From contig CAITUV010000008.1 in assembly GCA_903895725.1 (NCBI GenBank), positions 186,001 to 250,000 of the forward strand: DNA of 64,000 bases. Direction: 5' to 3'. The DNA is from an uncultured Myxococcales bacterium (lineage in GTDB: Bacteria; Myxococcota_A; UBA9042; CAIXZC01). The position numbers were made by a program, and so were the translations under genes. The notes under the pieces were generated by a model. It was given only the letters and a program-made list of their open reading frames with translations, was not told the origin of the DNA and searched no databases. Below are positions 27,251-36,097 of the stretch, piece after piece. Position 1 is the first letter of the stretch. Each line of letters opens with the position of its first letter.

Positions 27251-28011
27251 GCCCCGGGTTCCCGGTTGATGAGCGATGCGGCGTAGGCAGCGCCGAATCC
27301 GTTGTCGATGTTCACGACCGTGACTCCCGGGGCGCAGCAGTTCAGCATCCCGAGCAGCGCTGCCAGCCCGCCGAAGCTGGCTCCGTAGCCCACCGACGTG
27401 GGAACCGCGATGATGGGCCGGCTCACCAGCCCGCCCACGACGCTCGGCAGCGCCCCTTCCATGCCGGCCACGACGACCAGCACGTTGGCCGACCGCAGTG
27501 AGGGCAGACGGTGCAGCAGACGGTGCACGCCGGCCACCCCCACGTCGAAGACCTCCTCGACCTCGTTCCCTAGGCTCCTGGCGGTGAACGATGCCTCCCG
27601 CGCCACCGGCAGATCCGACGTTCCCGCTGCGACGATGCACACATTGCCCCGGCCCGTGATGGCCACCGGGTGATGGCGCACCAGGACAGCGCTGGCCACC
27701 TCATCGTGCTCCACGGCCCCGGCCCCGAAGCGCTCCAGGAGAGGAGCCACCTTGTCCGCTCCCAGCTTGGTCACCAGGACGTTGCTGCCCCGGTCGAACA
27801 GGGCGGCAGCGATCCGTACCACCTGGTCCGCCGTCTTGCCCAGCCCGAACACGACCTCAGGAAAGCCGACGCGCAGCCCGCGGTGCGTATCGACCACCGC
27901 ATCGGCCATCCCGTGAAACGGCATGCGGGCCAGCTCCTCCCGAACGGCCTCGAGCGAAACCTCTCCGTTCCGGAAGCGTTCCAGGAGCTGCTCGAGAAGT
28001 TGCCTGTCCAT
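27247..28011 (-). CDS. larB: LarB, pyridinium-3,5-biscarboxylic acid mononucleotide synthase
   Basis: 254 residues. The C-half resembles PurE/AIR-carboxylase folds: GTSDLPVAREA, EVFDVGVAGVHRLL, VVVAGMEGALPSVVGGL and PTSVGYGASFGG are LarB landmarks. LarB carboxylates and hydrolyses nicotinic acid adenine dinucleotide in the first step of the nickel-pincer nucleotide pathway. The N-terminal 60 residues form the helical lead-in typical of the family (LARMPFHGMADAVVDTHR). It precedes larC with a 4-base overlap, and lies 20 bp after the IgGFc-type lipoprotein gene on the same strand. Confidence 0.93.
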   Translation of the reverse strand: MDRQLLEQLLERFRNGEVSLEAVREELARMPFHGMADAVVDTHRGLRVGFPEVVFGLGKTADQVVRIAAALFDRGSNVLVTKLGADKVAPLLERFGAGAVEHDEVASAVLVRHHPVAITGRGNVCIVAAGTSDLPVAREASFTARSLGNEVEEVFDVGVAGVHRLLHRLPSLRSANVLVVVAGMEGALPSVVGGLVSRPIIAVPTSVGYGASFGGLAALLGMLNCCAPGVTVVNIDNGFGAAYAASLINREPGA

Positions 28012-28031
28012 GCGGATCCGATTCCCGGTGA

Positions 28032-30185
28032 CTACTGGAGAGACTTGAGGCTCAGCCCGCCCGGGTAGGCGTACGACACGTCGCAGTCATACCCGTAGGC
28101 CGTAACGCCGAACACCTCGGTTCCCTTGATGGTGTGGACACCGTCGGGAACAGAAACCTGGGCCACTGCGTAACCGCTGGCGCCCACCGGAACGAACGGG
28201 GCCGAAACCGGTCCACCGTCGATGGTGATGCCCCCTTCGGTACCGATCTTGGCCATGATGTTGATATAGTCCTCCAGGTAGGCGTCCGGCGTGAGCACGA
28301 TGTACTCCTTCAGGTACTGCTCCGCCGGGATGCCCAGCGTGAAGGCCGGATCTCCGATCCCGGTGCCGAGGCCGCAGGACGGATGGATCGAGAAGCCCGA
28401 GTAGTTGCTCCCCTCCATGTAGTGCCCCAGCAGGACCGGCCCCGTGGCAACGACCTCGAAGCTGGTCCCCGAGTAGAACTCGACCCACTGCCCCTTCTGC
28501 AGGATGTAGGGCCCGGCCACCGCCGGATTCATGGTCACCTGGACGTTGTCGGCACCGGCCAGCACGCGGAAGACATCCTTCTGCGAGGGATTCCTCGGCT
28601 TGAACGCGTCGCCGATGTAGTGCGTGCCCCAGGTCGGGACCGGGAAGAGCTGCTGCTCGACGTGGTCGCAGTAGTTGGTTCCAAGCGGGATGTTGGCGCA
28701 TTCGTGCCCGCCCAGCACATTGACCTTCTTGTCCGTAACGACTCGCGTTCCGGTCAGGTCGCTCCCTTCGGCCCCGTCGGTCTCGATGTTCAGCACGTCG
28801 CCCATGTTCATGTAGAAGGTATAGGGGCTGGGCGGGTTGGGGGCCATGCTCTGCACGTTCGACCCGGACAGCACCGGCGATGTCGGCCACAAGTCGACCT
28901 TCGTGGTCCCTTCCTGGGTCGCCACGATGGCGGCAAAACCGCGCAGCGCATACCCCGACGTCCGCATGGGCCACGACATCACGTAGTACTCCTGCCCGCC
29001 GACGTTGGACGGAAGGAGCAGCGACGCGTCGTTGGTGAAGACGTTCTCTCCGTTGAGCGGATTAAACTCATGCACCGTGACCGGGGCCGTGCTCTTGACC
29101 CGGAACGACTTGTTCGTCAGCACCGAGCCGTCGATTCCGAACTCGGTCGGGAGCTTGAAGATCTTCAGCTGCCCCGGTGCCACCAGCATGTCCGACACCT
29201 GGAGCTGGTCAGGGGTCAGGTCGGCGGGGGGGTTGGCCGCCATGTTGGTGATGGTGATCTCGGCGTTGCCCGACTCGGTCGTCGGGACCGACACGACCAC
29301 CGCCACGGGCTCGTACTGACCGCCCTCGACGTTGTCCAGGTCGACCGCAAAATAGTCGCAGCCCATGTAGCTGTTGTCCTTCAGGTTCACGTCGCAGGCG
29401 CTGACGCACTCTCCGTCCTTGCAGAGCCCGCCCTGGCAAGTCTGGATCACGGCCCATTCCGTGGAGACGCCGTCTTCCTTGAGCTTGCACTCCTGGACCG
29501 CGGTCATCCCCTTGCAGGTCTTCTCGCCCGGGTTGCACATGTAGTCGACGCATGCCCCCTGGTAGCAGGTCTTGCCGACCTGGCAGTATCCCGGCTCCCA
29601 CTTGACCCCGGAGCCAGCGCACCGCTTGTACGAAGTGGGTCCCATGCACTCGCCGCCCAGCTCCCACGGCGTGCAGACCTGGTCCATGCAGTATCCGAGG
29701 TCGCATCCCTGCCCCGGTTCGCACGGCTTGACCTCCCACTCGGTTCCGAACCAGTTGCAGGTCTTGGAGGTGAACTCGTCCTCGCACGCAATCACCCCCG
29801 GCTCGCACAGCAGGGCATCGTCCTGCTTCTCGTCGGGCGGAGTCACGGTATCGGGCTGGTCCTGCCCATCACCGGCCGGCACGTCGGGCGGCGTCCACTG
29901 ATCCGGCTTGCTCCAGTCGGCCCACGTCGTGTCCCCTTCTCCCCCCGCCTGGCACACCCCCTTCTTGCACCCGTAAGGACACTCCTGGGACAGCGTCCAG
30001 AGGTAGACGTCTCCGACCGACTGGCACACGAGGACCGCATCGCTGCTGAACAGGGACTTGCCGCACTTGGCCTGATCCTGCTCCGATTCCTTGCACACGT
30101 CTCCCGCAACGATGGCAGGCCCCCCGCCTCCCGAGCAGCCTACCCCCATCGCCAGCATCAACCCGATTGCGACCGCACGCGTCAT
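28032..30185 (-). CDS. Lipoprotein with Cys-rich region and IgGFc-binding-like domain
   Basis: 717 residues. Lipobox ends MGVGC (Cys17). Residues ~25-290 are Cys-rich with several C-x-C-G units separated by a Pro/Asp linker. The C-terminal ~420 residues fit the IgGFc-binding N-terminal domain found in many myxobacterial surface proteins: GCDYFAVDLDN at the start, VTVHEFNPLNGE, YYVMSWPMR, GFAAIVATQEGTTKVDLWP, GTRVVTDKKVNVLGGHECANIP, EQQLFPVPTWGTHYIG and DPAFTLGIPAEQYLKEYIVL. In animals such domains bind IgG or mucins; here probably a surface or adhesion module. The ATG follows GGAGG. Possibly co-transcribed with larB/larC, though a functional link is not evident. Confidence 0.85.
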   Translation of the reverse strand: MTRAVAIGLMLAMGVGCSGGGGPAIVAGDVCKESEQDQAKCGKSLFSSDAVLVCQSVGDVYLWTLSQECPYGCKKGVCQAGGEGDTTWADWSKPDQWTPPDVPAGDGQDQPDTVTPPDEKQDDALLCEPGVIACEDEFTSKTCNWFGTEWEVKPCEPGQGCDLGYCMDQVCTPWELGGECMGPTSYKRCAGSGVKWEPGYCQVGKTCYQGACVDYMCNPGEKTCKGMTAVQECKLKEDGVSTEWAVIQTCQGGLCKDGECVSACDVNLKDNSYMGCDYFAVDLDNVEGGQYEPVAVVVSVPTTESGNAEITITNMAANPPADLTPDQLQVSDMLVAPGQLKIFKLPTEFGIDGSVLTNKSFRVKSTAPVTVHEFNPLNGENVFTNDASLLLPSNVGGQEYYVMSWPMRTSGYALRGFAAIVATQEGTTKVDLWPTSPVLSGSNVQSMAPNPPSPYTFYMNMGDVLNIETDGAEGSDLTGTRVVTDKKVNVLGGHECANIPLGTNYCDHVEQQLFPVPTWGTHYIGDAFKPRNPSQKDVFRVLAGADNVQVTMNPAVAGPYILQKGQWVEFYSGTSFEVVATGPVLLGHYMEGSNYSGFSIHPSCGLGTGIGDPAFTLGIPAEQYLKEYIVLTPDAYLEDYINIMAKIGTEGGITIDGGPVSAPFVPVGASGYAVAQVSVPDGVHTIKGTEVFGVTAYGYDCDVSYAYPGGLSLKSLQ

Positions 30186-30210
30186 GACATCCTCCGCACA
30201 AAGCTCTTTC

Positions 30211-30239
30211 ATATTACTCGCGTGGTCACAGGCATGCCA
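30211..30239 (-). promoter_or_regulatory. Candidate promoter of the IgGFc-type lipoprotein
   Basis: TGGCAT (30239-30234), 17-bp spacer, TAATAT (30216-30211), 26 bp before the ATG. The -35 is poor. Confidence 0.3.
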
Positions 30240-30269
30240 GAGGAAACTGCGAGGTGGGGGAACTTCCTG

Positions 30270-30299
30270 TTGCCGCTCCCTCGCGGCCTGTGCTATATC
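30270..30299 (+). promoter_or_regulatory. Promoter of the small membrane protein at 30320
   Basis: TTGCCG (30270-30275), 18-bp spacer, TATATC (30294-30299), 20 bp before the GTG start. Confidence 0.4.
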
Positions 30300-30319
30300 A
30301 GGTCCCTCGGGAGGTTGCC

Positions 30320-30730
30320 GTGCTCGTCCGGAAGTCGCGCTACAACTCACCGATGCTCCTCGTCATGCTGCTGACCCTGGGGCTTGCCATCGAGGCAGCG
30401 GTCTTCTTCGTGGGCAACTACTGGGCCAGGCGATATTCGCCCGACGTGCCGACGCTCGGGCCGCTGCTCTTCGTCCTGTCTGCGGCGGGAGTGTATCTCT
30501 CGTCTCAGCTGCTCAACATGGCGTTCGCAATCCCCCACATGGCCGGTGCCAGCCTCTCGCTGCTGGCTGCCATGCTGGCATGGGTCGGCGTGATCCTGGT
30601 GCTCATCTGGCTCGCCCTGGTCGTGGCGCTGGCCCTCTCGGCCCTGGCCATCGTACCCGCCCGACTGGCGCTTGCCGGGGTCCGCTCCGCCAGGGGGCGG
30701 CCTACATCAGCTCCTCGACCAGCTCTGTGA
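30320..30730 (+). CDS. Small polytopic membrane protein, unknown function
   Basis: 136 residues. Three or four hydrophobic segments are visible (about 12-32, 46-62, 72-90 and 92-115; LLVMLLTLGLAIEAAVFFVG, VGVILVLIWLALVVALAL), then a short basic tail. It should be an inner membrane protein. The start is GTG at 30320 because GGGAGG lies 5 bp before it and a promoter ends at 30299; the ATG at 30254 would lie upstream of that promoter. The last 29 bp overlap the convergent thioredoxin-like gene. No family is recognised. Confidence 0.65.
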   Translation: MLVRKSRYNSPMLLVMLLTLGLAIEAAVFFVGNYWARRYSPDVPTLGPLLFVLSAAGVYLSSQLLNMAFAIPHMAGASLSLLAAMLAWVGVILVLIWLALVVALALSALAIVPARLALAGVRSARGRPTSAPRPAL

Positions 30731-31370
30731 GCTTCCCGGACAACAGAGTCTTGTCCTTGGCACCGCCCCGAACCTCCAGAGTCGCCCACTTCTCGCGGAC
30801 GTAGCCGGCCCCATCGATCAGGACGACCGTGTCCTTCGAGGCCCCGTAATGGTCGGCAATGCCGATCGTCGTGTCGTCCAGCAGCACCGGGAATTGCAGT
30901 CCCTGGGAAAAATCCGCAATCGCAGACCCCGAGAACGGAAGGAGCACCGTGATCATCGTCGCCTTGCCCACATACCCCTTGTACTCGAGCTGCTTGATCA
31001 TGTTCTCGTAGACCTTGACGTCCGCAATGCAGGCCGCACAGGTCGACGTGGCGAAATAGAGCAGAACCACCGAGCCGTGGGACTCCGAAAGGGTCACCAT
31101 CTGCTGGTAGCTCTCCGACCCAGGGCACTGGTCCTGAGCCGAAAAATCGTACGCCGGGGCCCCGCCGGCCCCTTCCGGAACCTGGCAGGTCTTCTCGATG
31201 CACAGCTCCCCCCACTCGCACACCGTGTTCTTCGTGCACTCCGGGGTCACCGGGCCGGTCCCCTGCTTCGTGTCCGGCTCGCCGGAGGTCACATCGGCAG
31301 CTGTTTCGCCGCTACCCGAATCACACCCGATCACGAGCAGCCCCAGCACAACACAGAGAATCCTGGACAT
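30702..31370 (-). CDS. Thioredoxin-like lipoprotein
   Basis: 222 residues. Lipobox ends VIGC (Cys16). A small Cys-rich segment (about 45-62) precedes a thioredoxin/TlpA-type domain (about 75-222). The redox centre is CAAC (Cys111, Cys114) in LLYFATSTCAACIADV, and FPVLLDD, YGASKDTVVLID and VREKWATLE are typical downstream elements. Anchored on the periplasmic side of a membrane, it could reduce or isomerise disulfides, fitting a cell that exports many Cys-rich proteins. A promoter is present at 31406-31434. The 3' end overlaps the convergent small membrane protein gene. Confidence 0.85.
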   Translation of the reverse strand: MSRILCVVLGLLVIGCDSGSGETAADVTSGEPDTKQGTGPVTPECTKNTVCEWGELCIEKTCQVPEGAGGAPAYDFSAQDQCPGSESYQQMVTLSESHGSVVLLYFATSTCAACIADVKVYENMIKQLEYKGYVGKATMITVLLPFSGSAIADFSQGLQFPVLLDDTTIGIADHYGASKDTVVLIDGAGYVREKWATLEVRGGAKDKTLLSGKLTELVEELM

Positions 31371-31405
31371 GGTCGCACCTCCGGAGTCACGCGACTGACT
31401 CGGCT

Positions 31406-31434
31406 ATTGTACTCCGGTCCCCCTCCGGTTCCAA
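31406..31434 (-). promoter_or_regulatory. Promoter of the thioredoxin-like lipoprotein
   Basis: TTGGAA (31434-31429), 17-bp spacer, TACAAT (31411-31406), 36 bp before the ATG. Confidence 0.5.
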
Positions 31435-31481
31435 AGCAAATCTCTGCAGCGGCAGCATCCGCTCGAGGCCCGGGTGAGTAT

Positions 31482-31512
31482 GGTCGATGGTCGATGGGCG
31501 ACGGGCGCCCGT
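31482..31512. repeat. Short tandem and palindromic repeats downstream of trxB
   Basis: ggtcgat units repeat in direct tandem just before the perfect 12-bp palindrome acgggcgcccgt (31501-31512). The 31371-31598 gap holds no open frame that looks coding; the palindrome could act in transcription termination of trxB (minus strand). Confidence 0.4.
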
Positions 31513-31598
31513 GCATTGGCCGATGCTGGGTAATGGGGCAGCGACCCCAGCCCCGACCACGCGGGAGGGGCCCTGTGGATGTGCAGTGGGCAGATGGT

Positions 31599-32516
31599 CT
31601 AGTTCTTCTGCTCCGTCAGCCAGTGCTGGGCATCGAGCGCGGCCATGGCCCCCCACCCTGCGGCCGTGATGGCCTGTCGGTAACGGGTATCCACCACATC
31701 CCCGCACCCGAATACACCTGGAATGTTGGTATGAGTCATCCGCTCAACCTTGAGATACCCCTTCTCGTCCAGGTCGAGTTGCCCCTTGAACACCTCGGTG
31801 TTGGGCGTATGCCCGATGGCCAGAAACACCCCGTCGAAAGGCACCGTCGAGACCGCGCCGGTCTTCACGTTGCGCACCTTCATCCCCGTCACGACGTCAT
31901 CCCCCACGATCTCCTCCGGAATGCTGTCCCAGAGGAACGAGATCTTCGGGTCCCGGCTGGCCCTCTCCCGCATGACCGCCGAGGCCCTCAGCTCGTTGCG
32001 GCGATGGACAATCACGACCTCCCGCGCAAACCGCGTCAGGAACGTCGCCTCCTCAACCGCGCTATCTCCTCCGCCCACCACCGCCACTTTCATGTCCCGG
32101 AAGAAGAAGCCGTCACACGTGGCGCAGGCCGAAACCCCCCTGCCCTGGAGCCGCTTCTCGCTCTCCAGCCCCAGCCATCTGGCCGAGGCACCGGTCGAGA
32201 CGATCACAGCCTTGGCCTCGTGCTTCGTGTCTCCCACCCACACCTTGAACGGACGCTTGCTGAAATCCACCCGGGTCACCAGGTCGAACACGTGCTCCGA
32301 CCCGAACCGCTGGGCCTGCTGCCGCATTCGCTCCATCAGTTCCGGCCCCTGTATGCCCTCGGGGAAGCCGGGGAAATTCTCCACTTCGGTGGTGATTGTG
32401 AGCTGCCCGCCTGGCTGAGTCCCTTCGATGACCAGCGGCTTGAGGTCTGCCCTGGCGGCATAAATGGCTGCAGTCAATCCCGCAGGCCCCGATCCGATGA
32501 TGATCAAGTCGCGCAT
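31599..32516 (-). CDS. trxB: Thioredoxin reductase
   Basis: 305 residues, standard for bacterial TrxB. The enzyme passes electrons from NADPH through FAD to thioredoxin. Seen: FAD motif IIGSGPAGLTAAIYAAR near the N-terminus, TQPGGQL, the redox pair CATC (Cys131, Cys134) in SACATCDGFFF, NADPH motif VVGGGDSAVEEA, and the C-terminal GVFGCGDV. The ATG at 32516 has GGAGG 6 bp upstream. It begins inside the last 13 bp of the YfhO-type gene. Pairing with the extracytoplasmic thioredoxin-like protein next door is possible but not shown. Confidence 0.95.
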   Translation of the reverse strand: MRDLIIIGSGPAGLTAAIYAARADLKPLVIEGTQPGGQLTITTEVENFPGFPEGIQGPELMERMRQQAQRFGSEHVFDLVTRVDFSKRPFKVWVGDTKHEAKAVIVSTGASARWLGLESEKRLQGRGVSACATCDGFFFRDMKVAVVGGGDSAVEEATFLTRFAREVVIVHRRNELRASAVMRERASRDPKISFLWDSIPEEIVGDDVVTGMKVRNVKTGAVSTVPFDGVFLAIGHTPNTEVFKGQLDLDEKGYLKVERMTHTNIPGVFGCGDVVDTRYRQAITAAGWGAMAALDAQHWLTEQKN

Positions 32517-35101
32517 GTTTCCCTCCTTCTCCTGTACCAAAGGGCCCCCGCAAGCACGGCCAGGAGCACCGCAGTCGAAACAGACAGAGCCTCGCCCACG
32601 AAGAACGTTACCGGGACGAGGCGGACCAGCACCTCATGCCTCCCGGGCGGAACCAGGCACGCGGATGAGACCAGATTGGCCGCCAGCACGGGCGCCCTGA
32701 TTCCGTCCACCTCGCACTGCCATCCGGCCCCCGGTTGCTGAGCCACGACGAAGACTGCCGGAGCTTCGTTCTCCACCCGATAGCCCACGATTCCCGGTGC
32801 CTCGCCCATGAGTCCCAGGCGACACGACCCGGAATCACGGTTCGGCCCCGACCCGGACTCGAGCACCGCCGTCCTGCGAGGATCCTCTCCGCTGGCCACC
32901 AGGAACCGGGCGGCCTCCTCCGGCGATGCCACGGAGGCAATCCGGACTGGACAGAATGCCATGGGCGCCGCCTTCGGATCGTGCAGCAGCCGATACCCAC
33001 CGCCCGCGTACCCGCTGCCACGGTCGGTCCCCGACGCCTTTGCCCCACTCCCGTCGGGGACCTCCATCCATCCCCCTCTCAGGAACGGAGCCGCCCGCTT
33101 CACCACCGCATACCCCACCGCGGCAAACGACAGGGCGGGCGAAGGACGGGCGCTCGCCTCGGTCGGCCACAAGGCCCAGACCTTACGGGCATCGACCCCC
33201 TTGTCCCCGAACGTGACCACGTTGGCCAGGCGGTTCATTCGAGCCGACAACGCCGGCTCGTACCCGCCGATGTTCTCGAGGCCGACCCGGTAGAGCCGGT
33301 TCCATCCCCGCTGCTCGTAGTGGAGCACCCGCTCGCCATCAGGAATCCGCTCCAGCAAGGCCTCGGCCCCGTCCGGAAGCCTATACAGCCCCGGACTTCC
33401 ACCGGCCAGCAGCCCGCTGCCGGCCATGGCCATGCTCACCGCCACCGAGGCTGCCGCAATCCACCCTGCGGCCCGATGCGCCCTGGCCGCCATGCACAGA
33501 ACCACCAGGGTCCCGACCACCGCCTCCAGGAGGAACCCGGCACCGAGCCATTCAGCGGCCGTCGCCCCTGCCGCCGGGCCCCCCATGGACTCGACGTAGC
33601 GGGTCAGGAAGCCGGGCATGGAGCCTAGCTTGACGCGCAGGGCCAGCCACCACACGACGGCCGCCGGAGCGGAAGCCAGCAGCACTCCGAGAGACGAGGC
33701 CGAAAACCTCCCCCACCGCCCTCTCTCCGACTGGCCCTTGTCCGATCGGCCCTTGTCCGACTGGCCCTTGTCCGACTGGCCCTTGTCCGACCGCCCCTTC
33801 GCCTGCGGGGCCTCCTGCCCCCTGGCATCTGGCGAACGACTGCAGCCGCCCCAGAGCAGGGCGGCCCCGAGCCCGGCCCCCACGGCCAGCAACAAAGAGG
33901 CCGGCAGCAGGAATCGCGCAGGAACCCGGAAGTCCTCCAGCATCGGAACCCCGTTGGCGAGCACGCCATAGAGGAACCCGTTGCCGCCCAGGGCCGCCGT
34001 CAGACAGACAGCAGCGCCCAGCATCAGGATGGCCCCTCTCCCGGTTCGAAGGGCTGCGATAAGCGCAAGCAGCAGCGGTCCCAGCCCCACGTACCCGGCA
34101 AACTCCCACCTCGACAGATTGACCCACCACCCCTGGGCCGCATGCCCCCAGAACCAGGGGAACAGCACGTTCCAAAGCCCCGACAAGGGAAGCGAGTAGG
34201 CCAGGGCTTCGCTTCCCTGGGCCGAGACCCGAGCCGATTCCCCCGCCACTTCGATCATCGGAAGAAGCTGGACTGCCGACAGGCCGAGCCCGCCCACGGC
34301 GGCCAACGCCCCCCTGGCCATCCCCGCCGCCAGCACGCCGAACCGCTCGGCCGCCCTGGCCTTCCAGAGCCTGCTCAGCCAGGGCACCAGGAACCAGAAG
34401 ATGCCGACAAGCCCGCCCAACAGGACCACCTGCGGCGACCCGCAGAGCACCATCAGGCCCAGCACCACGGCGGCCGGCACAGCGGGTCGGAGGGCCTCAG
34501 CCCACGCCCAGACTCCCTTCCTGTCTGCCCGGCTGCTCTCCGCTCCGGCCCCGGCGTGCCACAGCGCCAGCCAGAGCCCGGGCATCCAGGAGGCTGCCGC
34601 AAGCAAGTTCACGTGTCCCGCATACGCGTGGAGGATGAAGAATCCTCCGTACGCGTATGCAAGCCCGGCAACCACGCCTCCCACCGTCTGCGTTCCACCA
34701 GCCCCCGCCCCCGCAGCGGGCCCCAGCGACCTCACCAGACGATCGGCCAGGAAGAAAGTCAGGACCGATGCCAGCAGCACGTGCAGCGCCACCGACAGCT
34801 TAATCCAGGCAAACGTCCCGGGAAGCATCAACAGCCAGTTCGGGGGATAGGTGATCCCTGCCTGTCCCACCGCATGAAGGGGTTGCCCGCCGAAAACATG
34901 GGGAAGCACGTGCGGAAACCGTCCCGCCAGGAGCTCGCCCCGGACGAAGTCCATGACCGGCTGCTGGTAGGACACCACGTCGGTTCCCGAGCCATGCAGA
35001 ATGGCCCGCGTGAAGTACGCCTGCCGGAAGAACGCCATGTTGAAGGCCAAGAGCGCCATCACGGCCCCCGCCCGTTCACCGACCTGTCTGAGCCGCTTCA
35101 C
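32504..35101 (-). CDS. YfhO-family polytopic membrane protein (putative glycosyltransferase-type)
   Basis: 865 residues with about a dozen membrane helices. The first segment (AVMALLAFNMAFF) and the next periplasmic loop (GSGTDVVSYQQPVMDFVRGEL, then FPHVLPHVFGG) match the layout of YfhO proteins, GT-C-like membrane proteins that modify cell-surface polymers with lipid-linked sugars. The C-terminal ~250 residues form a large extracytoplasmic domain (segments RVLHYEQRGWNRLYRVG and PGWQCEVDGIRAPVL), before a last helix. A Lys/Gly/Ser/Asp-rich loop is encoded by a 15-bp tandem repeat at 33731-33790. GTG at 35101 is chosen since the promoter at 35126-35155 excludes the earlier candidates. Confidence 0.78.
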   Translation of the reverse strand: MKRLRQVGERAGAVMALLAFNMAFFRQAYFTRAILHGSGTDVVSYQQPVMDFVRGELLAGRFPHVLPHVFGGQPLHAVGQAGITYPPNWLLMLPGTFAWIKLSVALHVLLASVLTFFLADRLVRSLGPAAGAGAGGTQTVGGVVAGLAYAYGGFFILHAYAGHVNLLAAASWMPGLWLALWHAGAGAESSRADRKGVWAWAEALRPAVPAAVVLGLMVLCGSPQVVLLGGLVGIFWFLVPWLSRLWKARAAERFGVLAAGMARGALAAVGGLGLSAVQLLPMIEVAGESARVSAQGSEALAYSLPLSGLWNVLFPWFWGHAAQGWWVNLSRWEFAGYVGLGPLLLALIAALRTGRGAILMLGAAVCLTAALGGNGFLYGVLANGVPMLEDFRVPARFLLPASLLLAVGAGLGAALLWGGCSRSPDARGQEAPQAKGRSDKGQSDKGQSDKGRSDKGQSERGRWGRFSASSLGVLLASAPAAVVWWLALRVKLGSMPGFLTRYVESMGGPAAGATAAEWLGAGFLLEAVVGTLVVLCMAARAHRAAGWIAAASVAVSMAMAGSGLLAGGSPGLYRLPDGAEALLERIPDGERVLHYEQRGWNRLYRVGLENIGGYEPALSARMNRLANVVTFGDKGVDARKVWALWPTEASARPSPALSFAAVGYAVVKRAAPFLRGGWMEVPDGSGAKASGTDRGSGYAGGGYRLLHDPKAAPMAFCPVRIASVASPEEAARFLVASGEDPRRTAVLESGSGPNRDSGSCRLGLMGEAPGIVGYRVENEAPAVFVVAQQPGAGWQCEVDGIRAPVLAANLVSSACLVPPGRHEVLVRLVPVTFFVGEALSVSTAVLLAVLAGALWYRRRRETCAT
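33731..33790 (-). repeat. 15-bp in-frame tandem repeat in the YfhO-type gene
   Basis: Four near-identical copies of ctggcccttgtccga, one with two substitutions, encode repeated SDKGQ/R pentapeptides in a hydrophilic loop between membrane helices. Degenerate partial copies flank it. The period is a multiple of three, so length changes would keep the frame. Confidence 0.85.
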
Positions 35102-35125
35102 TCCCCGCCCCTCCCGATGGCGCAC

Positions 35126-35155
35126 AGAGTAGCCCATGCCGGCCGGAACGCGCAA
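35126..35155 (-). promoter_or_regulatory. Promoter of the YfhO-type gene and trxB
   Basis: TTGCGC (35155-35150), 18-bp spacer, TACTCT (35131-35126), about 25 bp before the GTG at 35101. Confidence 0.4.
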
Positions 35156-35185
35156 GCCTGCTCGTCCCGCCGTGCGCCCCCCCCA

Positions 35186-35215
35186 TTGGAATCGCTCCCT
35201 CCACCATGGTACAGT
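35186..35215 (+). promoter_or_regulatory. Promoter of the lipoprotein at 35240
   Basis: TTGGAA (35186-35191), 18-bp spacer, TACAGT (35210-35215), 24 bp before the ATG. Confidence 0.45.
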
Positions 35216-35239
35216 TCAGTCATTCATCCGGAGGGTCCC

Positions 35240-35989
35240 ATGAGAACCCCGTCCTGTTGCTCCCTGGCCGTTCTCCTCGCAGCGGCGTCGGCAGCGTGCA
35301 GCCCGGCGGTCGAGGGTCGGCTGCCGTCCACCCGTGCGGTGGACATGCTCCTGAAGTCGGGGCAGCTTCTCGAGAAAGGAGAAACCTGCAGTGCGATCCT
35401 CCTGCTCGTCGAGGTACGGGAGACGGCCGAGGATTCCGAGGACCGCGCCCGGGCCAGCTCACGCCTCCTCGAAGCCAACCAGGGCGACGAAAGCCTGCCG
35501 CTGCTGGCGAGCTGCGGGGTGAGGAGCCGAGTTCTCTCACTCATGGATACCGCCCGCTCCGGCGAGGCCGAGCAGGTGACTCTCTATTTTCGCAGCACCG
35601 TCGGCTGGGGCTGCCCCTGCGCGCCGTTCGTCTTCTCGGATTCAGGCGACGTGGCCACCTTCGACGAGGAGCTCGTCTACCCGGTGTTCCGGGATGCACG
35701 GGACTTTGACCGGGCCTGGGAGCCGCATGGAACCTACGTCCTCACGGGCAGGATGGATTCCGTGCCCCTCGACTACTACAACTGGTCGAAGCTCATCGGC
35801 CGCCCCCAGCCCCTCGGCAAGGGCGACGGCGAAGAGCACCGCCTCAAGCGCCATCCCGTCTTCCACGTGGACTCCTGGTGTTTCGCTCCCGACGACGGTG
35901 AGGGTGGCTCCTCTGCCCCGGATGCCCGTGCCGGCGTCATCGATACCGCCCACGTCTGCCCGCACGGCACCCCGACGTCCGAGCCCTGA
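35240..35989 (+). CDS. Lipoprotein of unknown function
   Basis: 249 residues with a lipobox ending SAAC (Cys20). Residues about 25-110 look helical, with a tetratricopeptide-like flavour (MLLKSGQLLEKGETCSAILLLVEV, ASSRLLEANQG). The rest is a compact domain with four Cys and an aromatic core (YFRSTVGWGCPCAPFVF, TYVLTGRMDSVPLDYYNW). I recognise no family. GGAGGG precedes the ATG by 5 bp and a promoter lies at 35186-35215; the long open frame upstream (from 34142) is antisense to the YfhO-type gene and not coding. The panB promoter follows the stop. Confidence 0.75.
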   Translation: MRTPSCCSLAVLLAAASAACSPAVEGRLPSTRAVDMLLKSGQLLEKGETCSAILLLVEVRETAEDSEDRARASSRLLEANQGDESLPLLASCGVRSRVLSLMDTARSGEAEQVTLYFRSTVGWGCPCAPFVFSDSGDVATFDEELVYPVFRDARDFDRAWEPHGTYVLTGRMDSVPLDYYNWSKLIGRPQPLGKGDGEEHRLKRHPVFHVDSWCFAPDDGEGGSSAPDARAGVIDTAHVCPHGTPTSEP

Positions 35990-36042
35990 GCCGCCTCGGA
36001 CCTCCTGCCGCACGGCACTCCCGGCCGCTGGAGAGACCGCGG

Positions 36043-36071
36043 TTGAATTCCCGCAGGGCATCGGCTATAGT
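36043..36071 (+). promoter_or_regulatory. Promoter of the panB-panC-rluD-selA operon
   Basis: TTGAAT (36043-36048), 17-bp spacer, TATAGT (36066-36071), 26 bp before the panB ATG. Confidence 0.55.
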
Positions 36072-36097
36072 CCGGCCGGTTTGATCTGAGGTTGAGG

